Shown here: positions 40,440 to 51,312 of the stretch, piece after piece
How the letters are laid out: each line of letters starts with the position of its first letter
How positions within the stretch are numbered: the stretch's first letter is position 1
Assembly: GCF_964204645.1 (NCBI RefSeq)
Contig: NC_134029.1
Span: 24,572,450 to 24,636,449 of the forward strand
Direction: 5' to 3'
DNA: 64,000 bases
Origin: Tubulanus polymorphus
Lineage: Eukaryota > Nemertea > Palaeonemertea > Tubulaniformes > Tubulanidae
Notes under the pieces: model-generated
Databases searched by the model: none
What the model saw: only the letters and a program-made list of their open reading frames with translations
Told to the model about the DNA's origin: nothing
Made by a program: the position numbers and the translations under genes

Positions 40440-40817
40440 AGTAAAGCCATGTTTGAGTGGTTCCCGCAGTCCCTCACCCCCAGTAAAGCCATGTTTGAGT
40501 GGTTTCCACAGTCCCTCACCTCCAATGAAGCCATGTTTGAGTGGTTCCCACAGTCCCTCACCCCTAGTAAAGCCATGTTTGAGTGGTTCCCACAGTCCCT
40601 CACCCCTAGTAAAGCCATGTTTGAGTGGTTCCCGCAGTCCCTCACCTCCAATAAAGCTATGTTTGAGTGGTTCACGCAGTCCCTCACCCCCAGTAAAGCC
40701 ATGTTTGAGTGGTTCCCACAGTCCCTCACCCCTAGTAAAGCCATGTTTGAGTGGTTCCCACAGTCCCTCACCCCCAGTAAAGCCATGTTTGAGTGGTTCC
40801 CACAGTCCCTCACCCCT
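40440..40817 (+). repeat. 42-bp minisatellite, nine units
   Basis: Nine units of exactly 42 bp: AGTAAAGCCATGTTTGAGTG, GTTCCCACAGTCCCTCACCC and two more bases. Because 42 is a multiple of 3, two + frames and one - frame stay open (for example MFEWFPQSLTPSKA repeated). Between-unit differences fall about equally on silent and replacement positions, so coding is not supported. Confidence 0.95.
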
Positions 40818-42448
40818 AGATCGATATTTTCACTTCGTTTCTATCTTCATCCAATCCAGAGAGAGATGAACGAAATAAAGGGATTCAATTGGAAAAATTG
40901 GGGCAATTATCCAACAATAGGACCCCAGCTGGTACCAAAAAAACATAGCACCTGAAAACTGTAAAAAGGCTAATCAAATCAAATTATTCTGGTACTGGGT
41001 CTTTTTTTCTCACAGGAAATGTTATAATGATGGACTTAAATCACCTAGGAATAAAACCCCGTCCACCCGCCCGGTGTTTCATTTAGAAATTCTCGTGTAC
41101 AGAACATACATTCAGTAGGGCCACTACCTTCATCACATAACAATAACGTGACCTATTGTCGTACAGGCCACAAACTGGTTTGTACCAGAACAATCAAAAT
41201 CCGACGTATTTGGTCAATCTATAGATCGCGTATGAGTGGTCTGTGTAAGGTTTGTTTGCCGTCTCGATCTGATCATGATCTCACAGACTGTGGTCACATA
41301 AAATGATAAAACCACATTACAGGAGGTGCCACGACCACAATTTTGAAATTAAAGAAAAATATCCGAATTTAAGAATTAAATTACGTTGTAGCTCGGGGAG
41401 AGGCCGAATCAGTTACGGCTTTCTGCATTTTTGGATAGATTAAGAATATGAATAGTTTACGGTGTTGTTTTGGTCGGTCCGATGGTCGGTTGGGTAATCA
41501 TTTTAAAATCCACGGCTTAAGATTTTCTTTATGGTCGCTCATTACACCGAAACCTCTCTTGATGATTGAAAATCTATTTAGAAAAATGACTCTGTCTTTT
41601 ATGAAGTTTTTATATTTAATCGAACAAAAGATTTTGAGCGGCGACGGTGACGTTCGTTTTATCGGGTTTATGATTAAAAGCCGGGGTCTTACTCGGTTGC
41701 GCTGACTGAGGCTGCTCCGACTTGCGGTGTAGAATATTAATATCAAAGCAAATATTTAATGACGGAAAATTAAAGGCATGATAAATTTAATGCCACAAAC
41801 CGCTGCGAGCGAAACAATTAAGATTTCAACTCAATATTAGCTTTTGTATAAATCTTGCCGTGGAAATGAATGACTGTAGTGCTGCAGGTTTTTATCGTGT
41901 TAGGTTTGTTTTATGCGGTCATCAGTAAACGACACGAACACGACACGAACACGACACGAACACGATACAACACGTCGTGTCTGGTTTACTCTGGGTCACT
42001 TTCAAATTATTACAGCTGAAAACTATGACGGTCGTTATGTTGAATACTTATCACGACTTTCGTTAAAGTGTTATTTTCCCGGTGAACTGCTGCTAGTTGA
42101 GTTTAGCCGAAGACAATCCTCGATTCGTTTTAGATTCGTTAGAACCTAATTATCAACAAAAGACAATTATTCATTGATGATTCATTCAACATCACACGTA
42201 TTGTTTTGCAAATCTCAACAGTTGAAATTACAAATAGGGCTTAACGTTATCTAATCCGTAAATAATTACCCGATTTAGGATTAGTGAAATAGTTCTGATA
42301 TAGTGAGATAACCGAGGATTATCCTCAGAGGTCTTTAAGTCGCCGCAACTCCTGGCGCCAACGATCTCAGCGATATCCAACTACAGTCAGGATTTGATGG
42401 GCCAGACTGAGTGGACTACTCTGAAGAGAAAAATAAAAAAATTATCAT

Positions 42449-42520
42449 GGGCCTGTCCGGGATTTGAACCCGGGACCTCTCGCACCCAAAGCGAGAATCA
42501 TACCCCTAGACCAACAGGCC
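42449..42520 (-). tRNA. tRNA-Pro (anticodon UGG), second copy
   Basis: A 72-nt gene on the minus strand. The anticodon loop TTTGGGT gives TGG (plus-strand 42486-42488). A box TGGTCTAGGGG and B box GGTTCAAATC are intact, and every stem pairs. A seven-T terminator follows (plus A-run 42435-42441), with a further T5 beyond it. It is 3.8 kb from the other two genes but inside the same host intron and on the same strand. Confidence 0.96.
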
Positions 42521-43790
42521 AAGTTATCAACTGATGCGTTCAATGCCAACGTATTGTATTGTTCGATTTCAAGCCGTTACGGTCTGAAAATCATATTGGA
42601 AAATTTCAAGCGAATCATTCATTCTTGATCGCCGCATGTGCGACATATTGGTTCCAACAGACAGTGACCCTTACAGCGCCTTATAGGAGTACTCTTAAAT
42701 GATAAACAGTATCCTTTTTGAGTCCAGCCTGAGTGTCCCGAGTGTCCTGCAGTTTCGCCTGGAGTGCACGAATCGAAAAGTAACAGATAAGCAGAAATTA
42801 CTGATCAAAGGTAGGTATTTGATTGTATCGGGCCCCAGTTCCGATACTGCACCATTACCATTGAGTATCGTGGTGACCAATATAGAACTCAGTGGGTCTG
42901 ATAACTAGTGAATCTCTGAGAGATGCCGCTGATTGTCGCTTTCAGATCACAGACACTTTTAGAGGAAAATACAAATAAACGGATTGAATGAGATTCGAGC
43001 TGATATCGTGGTTTTCAAGCGGATGTTACTGTGACTCCGATGACAGCCAGTGCTATCCGCTCATGATCGATGTGTTCTAAACACCAACAGATAAAAAAAC
43101 CAAATCGCATTTCATTGAAAAATTATGAATTAAACTTTTTGTGATTTTTCGATTATGTGTTTTTGCTCGGCGGCTGCCGCGCATCAGTCACATAACCGGA
43201 AGTGTTTTGAATGCGGTTTGGTGAACTAGTATCAGATCGATCATGGTGTCTGGTACACACAGCGCGCAATGAGACAGACCCCCGTTACTCTCAATCCCTA
43301 CAGTCATATGTCATGTTCTATGAATAAAAGAGGATATATTCTGAACCGTGTCATCATTAAATTTCATGGGTTATCATCACCCGATTACTACCACTGCTGC
43401 TTTTATTGTGAATTTATGCAACGGTTCGATAGAGCGATATGATAAATTAGGTTCCAATGTGGTGAACTCCTCTCATCCATAGTGGGGGGTGGGGGGATGG
43501 GGGGGGGGGTAGCGTCTTAACCCTCAGAGGTATAATATCTGTACTCGGGAGCAGCTCATTATTCATCAATGAAAGTATCGTATATAATTGATAAAAATCC
43601 GACAATGAAATTCTTTATCAGATCAAATTTATATAAGATATGGAACTATAACGTTTCGACTGATGACAAAACCGCCACCATCAGCCGTGGCCAGAAATAG
43701 ATGAGATAGAGTATAGAAACTAAATCAACGAATAACGATATATCATCTTTATCTTATAAAATAAGAAGATATTTGTTCACGTCGTATTTA

Positions 43791-43836
43791 TTGTAGATTG
43801 TATTGTAGATTGTATTGTAGATTGTTTCTGTTGTAG
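43791..43836 (+). repeat. 12-bp repeat at the acceptor of exon b
   Basis: TTGTAGATTGTA repeats three times directly before the TTTCTGTTGTAG acceptor, placing AG dinucleotides at 43796, 43808 and 43820. Confidence 0.9.
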
Positions 43837-44044
43837 ACTGGGCTGTGGAAAGGATACAAGTTCAGCGGAACCGATCAGAATTCAACTTTATGAAGTGCAA
43901 CCAAAACCACCAGAAATCCGCGGTGTTTCGTGCGGCGGTCGTCATACTTTCATTTGGCTCGAAAATGGACACGTTTTCAGTTTCGGTAACGATAGTTTCG
44001 GGCAACTCGGATACAACCAGAATATGGCACCCACTGTAATACAG
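43837..44044 (+). CDS. RCC1-repeat protein, internal exon b
   Basis: A 208-nt exon follows TTTCTGTTGTAG and ends at ACAG before GTAAGT. One base completes Gln, then 69 codons follow without a stop, ending in phase 0. It begins LGCGKDTSSAEPIRIQ, which finishes the first GQLG, continues with VSCGGRHTFIWLENG, and then HVFSFGNDSFGQLGYN. These are the two conserved halves of successive RCC1 blades: the CGxxHT strand, followed by the next G-xxx-GQLG strand. The conserved Cys-Gly-His signature and both glycine pairs are intact. The acceptor sits directly downstream of three repeats of a 12-bp unit that add extra AG dinucleotides. The next exon has the compatible phase. Confidence 0.93.
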
Positions 44045-44334
44045 GTAAGTCCCAGATAACAACTTGAAAAGGCCGAGTCAAAACCTAATCGATCCCCTGG
44101 TTAGTTGAGGTGTCCAGTCTCAGCTGCAGTGACTCGAGTTAGAAACTGCGCGCGCAGGTCGGTTATGGGTGGCTCTGTAAGGGGTGGGGGAGGGATTGAC
44201 TTCTCTGGGCCTCTAGTATTTCAATTACTCTATATTGTGAATAATTCATACGAAACCTTGTTAATTTTTCTACCAATGTAATTACGAGTCAATGCGAAAT
44301 AAATTCATTCATTCACTGAATCAATACTTTCCAT

Positions 44335-44568
44335 CTATAACCCGAGCATCCCGAAACACCGATCATTCCCTGTATACAAGTCTATAACCCGAGCATCCCG
44401 AACCACCGATCATTCCCTGTTTACAAGTCTATAACCCGAGCATCCCGAACCACCGATCATTCCCTGTTTACAAGTCTATAACCCGAGCATCCCGAACCAC
44501 CGATCATTCCCTGTTTACAAGTCTATAACCCGAGCATCCCGAACCACCGATCATTCCCTGTTTACAAG
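44335..44568. repeat. 47-bp minisatellite, five copies
   Basis: CTATAACCCGAGCATCCCGA then ACCACCGATCATTCCCTGTT and TACAAGT. The copies differ by only a few bases, so the array is recent. Confidence 0.96.
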
Positions 44569-45503
44569 AAATCAACGAAGTTGTTGATAGAATAATTCTT
44601 TCTCATCAGAGTCATATTGTTTGACGAAAAAAATCAAAAAATCTCAGAAAATCATTTCTACTAACTATAACTTTACCGGTTGCACACGGTAACTCTTGAA
44701 AACCCCTCATTGAATACCAGCCTGCGTCAGCTGACAGAAATGTGTCTAATTCACACTAACTGAAGTTTGCACCGACGTCAAGTTATAATCCATCAGTTCT
44801 GTTGGTATTTGAAAAGAAGTCAATATTGTCCGAAATAATTTACATAATGTGAGAGTAAGATTGAGATTAAAGCGATGAGATTGAGGCGAGGAAGATGCAA
44901 TCTTCAGTCGAGGTAAATCTATTTCTATGCGGCTTTTCATCGCGAATAATACAATTTAGCGCTGTGTCAAAACGATGTGGAAATTGAGAAGATAGTTTGA
45001 CAATTTCATCAAGTTACTCGCCGCCAAACAAGATGTTCCCCTCATCCTGATTCTCTTCGCAGACAATCACACATTCGGATAAGATTTATTGCTATATAGT
45101 GATTGCTTCCAAGACAACAAGATGCGAATTTTGATCAGTGAATTTTTGTGTCGTTTAATCAAGGCATGGCTGTTAGATTGAGGTCGTAGCCTCGGCGAGT
45201 GAGGCTTGTCTGTCACTTGTCACCGAGGACTGTTTGTGGCTGATTGCGAAAAAAATGTATAAGGTTGTTATTCAATAATTTGTGTCTCAGCTGCGCGGCT
45301 TCCATCGGAATTATCAATACTGCTACCGCCCGGCATCTTCTACTGTCGTTCTGACACAGAGCTTCCCCTTAAAGCTATCAGTTTACCTCAGAAATAACGT
45401 CTAGTTAGTTTTAAGACTAGTTTAAGATCATCTTAGTTCATCAACAACTTAAGACCAGTCTAACGATGATAAAGCCACGACTGTGAAATTGGGTCCAGGT
45501 TTA

Positions 45504-45852
45504 AGGAGAGAGGAGAGAGGAGAGAGGAGAGAGGAGAGAGGAGAGAGGAGAGAGGAGAGAGGAGAGAGGAGAGAGGAGAGAGGAGAGAGGAGAGAGGAGA
45601 GAGGAGAGAGGAGAGAGGAGAGAGGAGAGAGGAGAGAGGAGAGAGGAGAGAGGAGAGAGGAGAGAGGAGAGAGGAGAGAGGAGAGAGGAGAGAGGAGAGA
45701 GGAGAGAGGAGAGAGGAGAGAGGAGAGAGGAGAGAGGAGAGAGGAGAGAGGAGAGAGGAGAGAGGAGAGAGGAGAGAGGAGAGAGGAGAGAGGAGAGAGG
45801 AGAGAGGAGAGAGGAGAGAGGAGAGAGGAGAGAGGAGAGAGGAGAGAGGAGA
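45504..45852. repeat. (GGAGAGA)n heptamer array, about 50 units
   Basis: Roughly 349 bp of a seemingly perfect 7-bp repeat. Open frames on both strands (Glu/Arg/Gly and Leu/Ser/Pro) are translations of it, since three units make 21 bp. Confidence 0.97.
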
Positions 45853-46259
45853 AAAAGGTGTTGAGAGTTAATGGTGTTTAATGATAAATCGCTATCAGAT
45901 TTCATACGCTTCACACACACTGTATTCAAGAAGTCTTCAAGTTCTCTTTCCTCACTTCACTCAAGTATCCACTAAACGTGTTATAATGTTTCCACTTCAA
46001 GCAGCTGAAGAGAGAAGAATTCTGTTGATTTATATTGTAGAAAGTTATAAAGTCTGATCACGAATCAACTCATACACATCGGAATAGTGGTGCAGTTACT
46101 CTGATGATAATGTCTGATCATTTTCTGAATTTGTCTGTTTTTTTCTAGTTTTTATCAACAGTTCTTGCTGGCTGCATCCTGAAGCTCTTTGACAAGTTCC
46201 ACTAGTAGAGAGTTCAGTTACATTTGATTTTATAGTTGAATTGAATTCACATTCCTATC

Positions 46260-46385
46260 AGATTGACTCTTAAAACGCATTAACTGCGGTTCGAGTAGGT
46301 TGAGTTTGCATTTGACTAAGAGTTAACTCATTGGAGATGAACTAATTTTAAGCCCAAACTCACGTGTGAAACTTGGTTCTGATTA
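46260..46385. mobile_element. MITE-like element, degraded copy
   Basis: It shares GAGTTAACTCATTGGAGATG and AACTAATTTTAAG with the interior of the 12259 element, and ends GTGAAACTTGGTTC, a decayed form of that element's terminal repeat. Boundaries are approximate. Confidence 0.4.
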
Positions 46386-47149
46386 TTTCTGATATCTTGG
46401 TGTTTATTGTAAGATTGTATCCATCACCGAACTGTCAACATTTGACGTTTGTTTCTGATTGATCGATGGCAATACGCGATGTAGACATTTTTAAAGAATT
46501 ATAATCCCGCGAAATCTCGATAAAATAATTGCCTCGAAAACTGATCATCTGAAATATTATCATTCATTCCCAATAAAATACGACGAGTGATGGTAGGGTT
46601 CAGACCTATAGCGAGCCAGATGGCATTTTGAAGTCGAACTGTGCCACGAGGCCAGATGGCTTGTGGCATTGGCAAGTGTTGGTTAGAATGATTAACTGTC
46701 GGTGGACAAACCGCGGGTATAAGACTGTTTAAACAGCCCTCGAGCTCCTCCGCGTCGATCGAGCACCATCGAGTGTAACATCAAACAATAATGTGTTTAT
46801 AATAGTGTTGTATTGTGGAGACATGACGTCACAGTACCTATATTTCATCGCGTTTATTGTCGAGTTACAGACGCATTTTTGCCTGCGACGCCGCGTCGAG
46901 TATTCTGCGCATTGTTTCGCTGTCATTAGTTACAGCTTCAATCTAACGACTCATCAATGTTTCATATTTTCCGAAAATGAATACAAATCGCTGTTTAGTT
47001 CCAAGTGCTCTCTCAACACACGCAGCCTCAAAAACAATCGGGTAAATCTTTCATCTCAACAGCAGCTCAAGACAACACCGCAATGGTCGAGACCTAGAGA
47101 TTTAGATTTAGACCTGATTATGAGCATCAATTCAACCGTTGTGAGTCTA

Positions 47150-47254
47150 GATCCTGTTCAGTGAGTTGTGAGTTAAATCTGAGCTAGGATGAGTTCATTT
47201 TCAATGAGTAAACTCTAAAAGTAAAATCTCAACTCACAACTGTGGAATTGGATC
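47150..47254. mobile_element. MITE-like element, diverged copy
   Basis: The left end GATCCTGTTC...AGTTGTGAGTT is matched in reverse complement by the right end, AACTCACAACT...GAATTGGATC. The interior GAGTTCATTTTCAATGAGTAAACTC is itself nearly palindromic. The element is 105 bp and lies in intron b-c. Confidence 0.55.
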
Positions 47255-48445
47255 AAGGATTCGAGAAGCCACTAATTGCAGATTAACTGATTTTTACTAA
47301 CATGTGTAAAATTTTGAAACCAGTCCTTGTTTCCCTCCTGATCCAATCTAACCAGGGAATCATCATTATTTTAAACGTAATAGATTTCTTTAAAGACAGA
47401 TTCTTTTTGTCACAGAAAATTCAAATGCTTCCTATTGTCGAATATATAAACGAAGCCAGCGCGGTTTGACTGTAGCTGTCCCGCTGTGTATCGACAGACA
47501 ACTCATTCAGCCAAAATAATACCGTTAAAAAATCTGACATGATGATTTTTATGAAAATCTGAATTTCTACGGTCCCAATCACGTCAAGCATGATTTTAAA
47601 CCAATCGCCTGTAACAACGCCCGAGGGTAAGATGACTGCCGGGGAAGCCTGCGGATACTAGCGATCAAATTCGAAATACACGCATCAAAATTGTTAAATT
47701 AAGTGAAAATTCACAAAGTTGGATAATTTTGAAATGAAATGACCCCATCTGCGCACAATGGTGGTCATTGTATTAGAATTCAGCCTCGATCCTACGTCGA
47801 TTTTTGATACGTGGACAAAGGGAGAGGTGTTATCAGAAATATATCATTAGAAACAAGAGGATATATTGAGTTTTTTATGAGTTATCTCCCATGTTTAAAC
47901 ATCTGTCTCAGTTATATCCCGCATTATGATAATTGAGAGACTGTTTTTGACTCATCGAATTGAGGGTTTCAAATTCGGGCAGATTTTGTTCAGTGAATGG
48001 TTTTTAAGATTTTGAAGAAATATTCAATGGTTTTCATAAATTTGACAGAATGTTGAGAACCCTTGAATTCTCACTGATTTAGGTTTCAAATTCAGCAAAA
48101 TTCGATATATCCAATTTTGATATACGGTCTATTGGGGGCGTTAAATAGGTCCTAGTGGTTTCTTTTTATCGCGATTTCTACATTTTAAGAAGCTGACTAT
48201 TTGCCAGTGTAGTAGAAATATATGTATGTCTGAATCGTTTAGAGAATTTTATCAAAAGCATCAATTCGAAATATGCATTCCGGAAGTCGTCTTGCTGAAA
48301 TTCAAAGAATTTATTCACAAAGTTTCTAAATATCGTGTCTTGTTTCCAGTATAAACTGGGCTCTCGATGAATTCTGGAATTCTTGTGTTTTTCATACTCG
48401 GCGCTGCTGTAAATTGATGTCGTATTCTTTTGTTATGAATTACAG

Positions 48446-48555
48446 ATGAAGCCACGCCTATTACGTCACCTATCCAATCAGGTAGTCGAGCAAGTGTCGT
48501 GCGGAGAGCGACATTCATTACTGATGTTACGAGGAGGTTCTGTATCAGCCGTAGG
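48446..48555 (+). CDS. RCC1-repeat protein, internal exon c
   Basis: A 110-nt exon follows TGAATTACAG and ends before GTAAGTG. It starts in phase 0, as the previous exon requires, and ends with GG, which the first base of the next exon completes to Gly. It encodes 36 residues: a linker beginning MKPRLLRHLSNQ, then VVEQVSCGERHSLLMLRG, then GSVSAV. VSCGERHSLLML matches the RCC1 strand that carries the CG-x-x-H signature. The normally aromatic position before the glycine of the next blade is changed (SAVG in place of the usual xxWG or xxFG). The exon is too short for simple ORF detection. It was found because the phases of exons b and d demand a coding segment here. Confidence 0.88.
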
Positions 48556-49878
48556 GTAAGTGACTCATCGCCGTGCCGTCGTGGCCCCCGTGTCAAATCT
48601 GTGACTAGTTCACCGTGCCGGTTATCGCGGAAACTTTTAAACTACGTCACCCCGGGTTACGAGCAGTATAATGTCGCTTTCATCCTAGCGATCGAATTGT
48701 GTGTCAGCGATTTTGACAGCGACGAAAATCCCACGTAAATTGCACTCGGTCTGATATTATGAATATATATATTTAAAGCCCGCTAATGCGGATTCATCGA
48801 TGGCCCGGATTCAAACATTGTGTCCATAGCTAAAGAGAACTGATGAAAGATTTATCCAGTATCGGTCGGTTCGGTTATTTTCATCGTGTAGTAGGATTTA
48901 ACCGGTCCAATCCCGCCGCACGTCTGTCTCTATCTCTTACTAATACTCAATCATCTCATTTATCGATCTCAAATTTTCATTCACCAAAATTCCGCTATTA
49001 TTCCAGTGATTTTTATGAGTCTGATTCATTATTATCTCTGCAAGCGAAAAATGGGTTTATTTCAAAGCTTTTATTTGAAAATGCTTCTATTCGATACCAT
49101 AGCCTCGTAGTAGTCGTAGGCATTTCCCAAAAAATCAATTTTATTGGTTTTCGTTTAACAAAGACGTCTATATAAAATACTTGTCTATTTTGAGTCAGAT
49201 ATCTTCTAAATGAAGTAAAATTTGAATCTTTCGCTCAGATCTGTTGCAGTAACAACATCGAATCAGAAAATTGCCCGATATCAAGAATTCTAAATGTTTG
49301 GGTCTGTTTGCGACGGTCACTCAGTCAAATCATGAAATTGTCAAATTCTGCACGATAATGAAGTCATATTTATCTAAATCTCGAGAATGAGCGGATTAGC
49401 CACCGCGGTACTTTTCGGTCAATGAGAAAATTAACATTTTTAAGAGATGCCGGTTCTGGTTTTAGATAAGTGTTCATCACATTTTGACAAGGCGTAATTC
49501 AACTCGTTCGGATGAAAAGCTCCGATAGAATCTACAGATTAATATCTCTTTTCTAAAATCTTTTAATTTTTCCCCGGCCGCGAGCTCATTGCGCGTATCT
49601 GTGTATGAATAGTTTGAAAAGGTTGTCAAGGACTTGTCTTACAAAGACTGTTCCGTTCCTGCGTTCACCTGGAACAATCTATAATTAAGTCATGAAATGT
49701 AATTCGACTGTCTGTTTTTTGCTGATATCAGGAGCTGCAGATTTAGCTCACTCTCCACTCGCAGCTCTTGGGGATGAAAATAATATGATTTGTCTCATGA
49801 ATTTAATGTGCGTAATTCGATGAAAGGAATCTCAAATAGTTTCGAATCCAATTCACTTTGTGTAGGTCATGAATGTGT

Positions 49879-50101
49879 AGTCTCTCTTCTCTCTCTCTCT
49901 CTCCTCTCTTCTCTCTCTCTCGACTCTCTTCTCTCTCCTTGCTCTCTCTCTGTCTCTCTCTCCCATTTCTCCATCTCTCGTCCACTCCTGTCTCCCTCTC
50001 CTCCCTTCACATCTTCTCTTCTTTCTATCCCTCTTTCTCTCTCTCCTCGCTCTTTCTCTCCTCTCTCTCTCCTCTCTCTCTCTCCTCTCTCTCTCCCTCT
50101 G
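49879..50101. repeat. Polypyrimidine tract
   Basis: CT-rich sequence of TCTC and CTCTCTC blocks in intron c-d. All open frames over it are artefacts of composition. Confidence 0.93.
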
Positions 50102-50966
50102 CGTTTTTGAGGTGCATTCAGCTTTTTACTAGTAAACAAAGCTTTTCACGAAAGCAGTCGATTGAAAGTTAGTTCAGCGCCAATGCACGAGACCAATTAA
50201 GATTTATGAAGAGAAGCCAATGATTAATCCTCGCAGTATTATAAACTCAGTGGTATTTCTATCGTCGTCGCCGCTTTTGTTATTGAGGTTTTGTCTCTCG
50301 CTATTCGAGTCGTCGGTTTCAAGCGCCTTTTAAAAAAACTGTTCGTTAATTAATTTTCAGATATTCAGGGCGGATAAGAACCCAGCGCGTCTGAAGCGAC
50401 CACGTGAGATACGCTGATAACTTGTGCGCTGATGAATTAACAGTATATTTAAATGTTGATAATCCGCGCTGTGATCCACGACAAACCCGCACGACCGCAC
50501 CATCAGCACATATTTCATATTCATAAGAAAATTGATGATGAAGTTTGCATTTCTTTCATTGAATCGGATGAGAACCTTTCATTCGGGGGAAAGAATAAAG
50601 GGGTTTATTAATTAATTCTCATTGAGGAATCTGCGTGTGCATGTCAGTAACCGGCGCCGCCTTCCTGAGGCTGCCGTGTTTAAACAAATCCAAGTCACTT
50701 TTTGTTACGGCTAACAAAAGCCATGTTTTCATTACTTGTTTCATATTTTCATCTCGGGAAAAACTCTTTAACACAAAAAATGGATGCGAATACTACTGTA
50801 CGCTAGCGACGCGAGTGGCGATGAATTGAATTAAATTTCTGATGCAGATTCCATTGATTTTGTGGTTTACCAGAAGTGATGCTGGATGATGATTAGTTTC
50901 TATTATCTGTATCGAGATGGATTGAACCCCTACAGTTTAAACACAGTCGTCCAGGTGTCCACTATC

Positions 50967-50989
50967 TCACACACACACACACACACACA
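50967..50989. repeat. (CA)n microsatellite
   Basis: About eleven CA units. Confidence 0.93.
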
Positions 50990-51181
50990 ATATCCCTGCA
51001 GTCAACTCATTGTTTAAACTAAATCTCTTCTCATCATTTGTCTTTCTCTCTTCTTTCTGATTTCTTTATTCTATTCATCACATTTCTTCCTTGACCCAGA
51101 CACGAACAATCTCTAGTTTTACAGATTTTAGGGGTCGAAATTTTTCTTTCAGATTCTAAATTCTGATTTCTATTGTTTCAG

Positions 51182-51312
51182 ACACAACACATACGGACAG
51201 TTAGGGATTGAACCGGTTCAAGTTGAAATGTCCCGTCAACCGATTACAGTTAAAAGCCTTCCACAGATCTCTAGAATAGCAAGTGGTGCAAATCACAACA
51301 TAGCTATTGACG
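51182..51312 (+). CDS. RCC1-repeat protein, internal exon d
   Basis: A 131-nt exon follows TTGTTTCAG and ends at GACG before GTAAGA. One base completes Gly, then 43 codons follow and one base is left over. It starts HNTYGQLGIEPVQVEM, so the joined product reads VGHNTYGQLG across the junction with exon c. It then carries ISRIASGANHNIAID, a blade strand in which the usual Cys before Gly is Ser (SGANH). The loop between the two halves (about 20 residues) is of ordinary length for the family. The reading frame is open only in the frame the phases predict. Confidence 0.92.

Larger units (their letters stand above)
30202..43836 (+). other. Large intron of the RCC1-repeat gene
   Basis: This 13.6-kb intron is bounded by GTAAGT and TTGTAG. 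It holds a + strand SINE copy (about 30300-30510), purine and pyrimidine tracts (32600-32821, 33520-33855), CTG runs near 35200, a foldback element (37285-37440), three antisense tRNA-Pro genes, CCCGCCTG repeats (40087-40250) and a 42-bp minisatellite (40440-40817). Small direct duplications are visible near 30842-30903, 32099-32139, 36995-37068 and 41930-41972. No further exon is needed, because the split Gln codon joins exactly across it. Confidence 0.8.
44045..48445 (+). other. Intron b-c of the RCC1-repeat gene
   Basis: This 4.4-kb intron runs from GTAAGT to TTACAG. It contains a 47-bp minisatellite (44335-44568), a perfect heptamer array (45504-45852) and two MITE-related copies (near 46260-46385 and 47150-47254). 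A 123-codon open frame at 46793-47164 shows no recognisable domain and is treated as chance. Confidence 0.8.
48556..51181 (+). other. Intron c-d of the RCC1-repeat gene
   Basis: This 2.6-kb intron runs from GTAAGT to TTTCAG. It holds a pyrimidine-rich tract (49879-50101) and a short CA repeat (50967-50989). A 110-codon open frame at 48843-49175 has no recognisable features. Confidence 0.8.

Noticed and set aside
40385-40955. 138-168 codon repeat proteins such as MFEWFPQSLTPSKA repeats
   Set aside because: Unit length is a multiple of 3; silent and replacement differences are about equal, three frames are open at once, and there is no splice or start context.
41448-41746. Overlapping 82-85 codon open frames on both strands
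   Set aside because: No recognisable motif and no splice context in the intron; overlap on both strands points to a stop-poor stretch.
45483-45929. 132- and 142-codon open frames on opposite strands
   Set aside because: Both are produced by the GGAGAGA repeat, whose three units make 21 bp without a stop.
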